NCBI RefSeq assembly: GCF_024495425.1
Contig: NZ_JANHJR010000003.1
Location: forward strand, 744,001 to 808,000
DNA: 64,000 bases
Direction of reading: 5' to 3'
DNA from: Haloarchaeobius litoreus
GTDB lineage: Archaea; Halobacteriota; Halobacteria; Halobacteriales; Natrialbaceae
Positions 63,849-64,000 of the stretch are shown in pieces; the first letter of the stretch is position 1, and each line of letters opens with the position of its first letter. A program made the position numbers and the translations under genes. The notes under the pieces were generated by a model that had not been told where the DNA came from, searched no databases, and worked only from the letters and a program-made list of their open reading frames with translations.

Positions 63849-64000
63849 TGCGTGGCAACGAATGCGGCCGTGTGAAACCCTCGAACGGGGCGCTCCGTGG
63901 CCCTCCGTTCAGTCCCGGGCTTCCAGCGGAACTGGTTCTCGACTGGTACGTTCCCGGTCGCCATCGCGGCCGGAGCCCCCGCGGTACCGCACACGGGAAC
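63849..64000. other. right-edge region, no gene seen
   Basis: The last 152 bases show no convincing gene on either strand. A minus-strand frame overlapping the MacB box reads like an artefact of G+C content. A gene may start beyond the window. Confidence 0.4.

Overview
The window is chromosomal DNA of a haloarchaeon (class Halobacteria). The signs are a very high G+C content, acidic proteomes rich in Asp/Glu, Tat lipoproteins with an RR motif and a lipobox, leaderless genes with a TATA-like box about 25-30 bases before the start codon, and archaeal information-processing genes (Hef, DP2 of PolD, RFC small subunit, SAMP2, archaeal glycyl- and alanyl-tRNA synthetases). It looks like ordinary core chromosome: I see no rRNA, CRISPR array, integrase, transposase or prophage. 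One tRNA (Arg, anticodon TCT) is present.

Layout. 1-11.5 kb: malate dehydrogenase (cut by the left edge), a zinc-ribbon SSSCA1-like protein, then a run on the minus strand read from right to left: a PPC/DUF296 protein, DP2, a CBS protein, glycyl-tRNA synthetase, a dolichol-kinase-like membrane protein, a 39-residue membrane protein and the Hef helicase/nuclease. 11.7-20.2 kb: a tightly coupled dipeptide/oligopeptide ABC transporter operon (dppA-B-C-D-F plus a small membrane protein). Its permease C has a roughly 270-residue extra N-terminal region, and both ATPases carry related insertions of about 115 residues between Walker A and the Q-loop. 20.3-27.2 kb: a hypothetical protein, an M29 aminopeptidase, a 7TM sensor kinase, an unusual 688-residue beta-propeller protein without signal peptide, a MaoC hydratase and a small membrane protein. 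27.2-33.4 kb: tRNA-Arg with fragments of its T-arm repeated beside it, then GNAT, YccF, UPF0200/UPF0201, YkgJ-type, NAD(P)-binding and membrane proteins. 33.4-46.6 kb: many small haloarchaeal families, a ferredoxin, a CsaA-like protein, a cupin with a zinc ribbon, two Tat lipoproteins, HAD, acyl-CoA dehydrogenase, amidotransferase, alpha/beta hydrolase and HD-domain proteins. 46.8-58.6 kb: two tandem DUF4013 membrane proteins, alanyl-tRNA synthetase, TspO, a GAF/PAS sensor kinase facing a HalX response regulator, RFC small subunit, a bactofilin-like membrane protein, and a coupled SAMP2-peroxiredoxin-GNAT operon. 58.6-64 kb: phosphohexomutase, an MFS exporter and a MacB-type ABC pair.

How the genes fit together. 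DP2, RFC and Hef serve replication and fork repair. The dpp operon imports peptides, and the M29 aminopeptidase downstream could help hydrolyse them. The kinase/HalX pair is probably a signalling unit by position. SAMP2 coupled to a thiol peroxidase-like protein suggests a link between protein modification and redox stress. The most promising unusual signals are the shared insertions in the two Dpp ATPases with the enlarged DppC, the 688-residue propeller protein, the PD-(D/E)XK-like pattern in the DUF5784 protein, and the tRNA-derived repeats beside tRNA-Arg. None of these has been tested by a search; all are read from the sequence.
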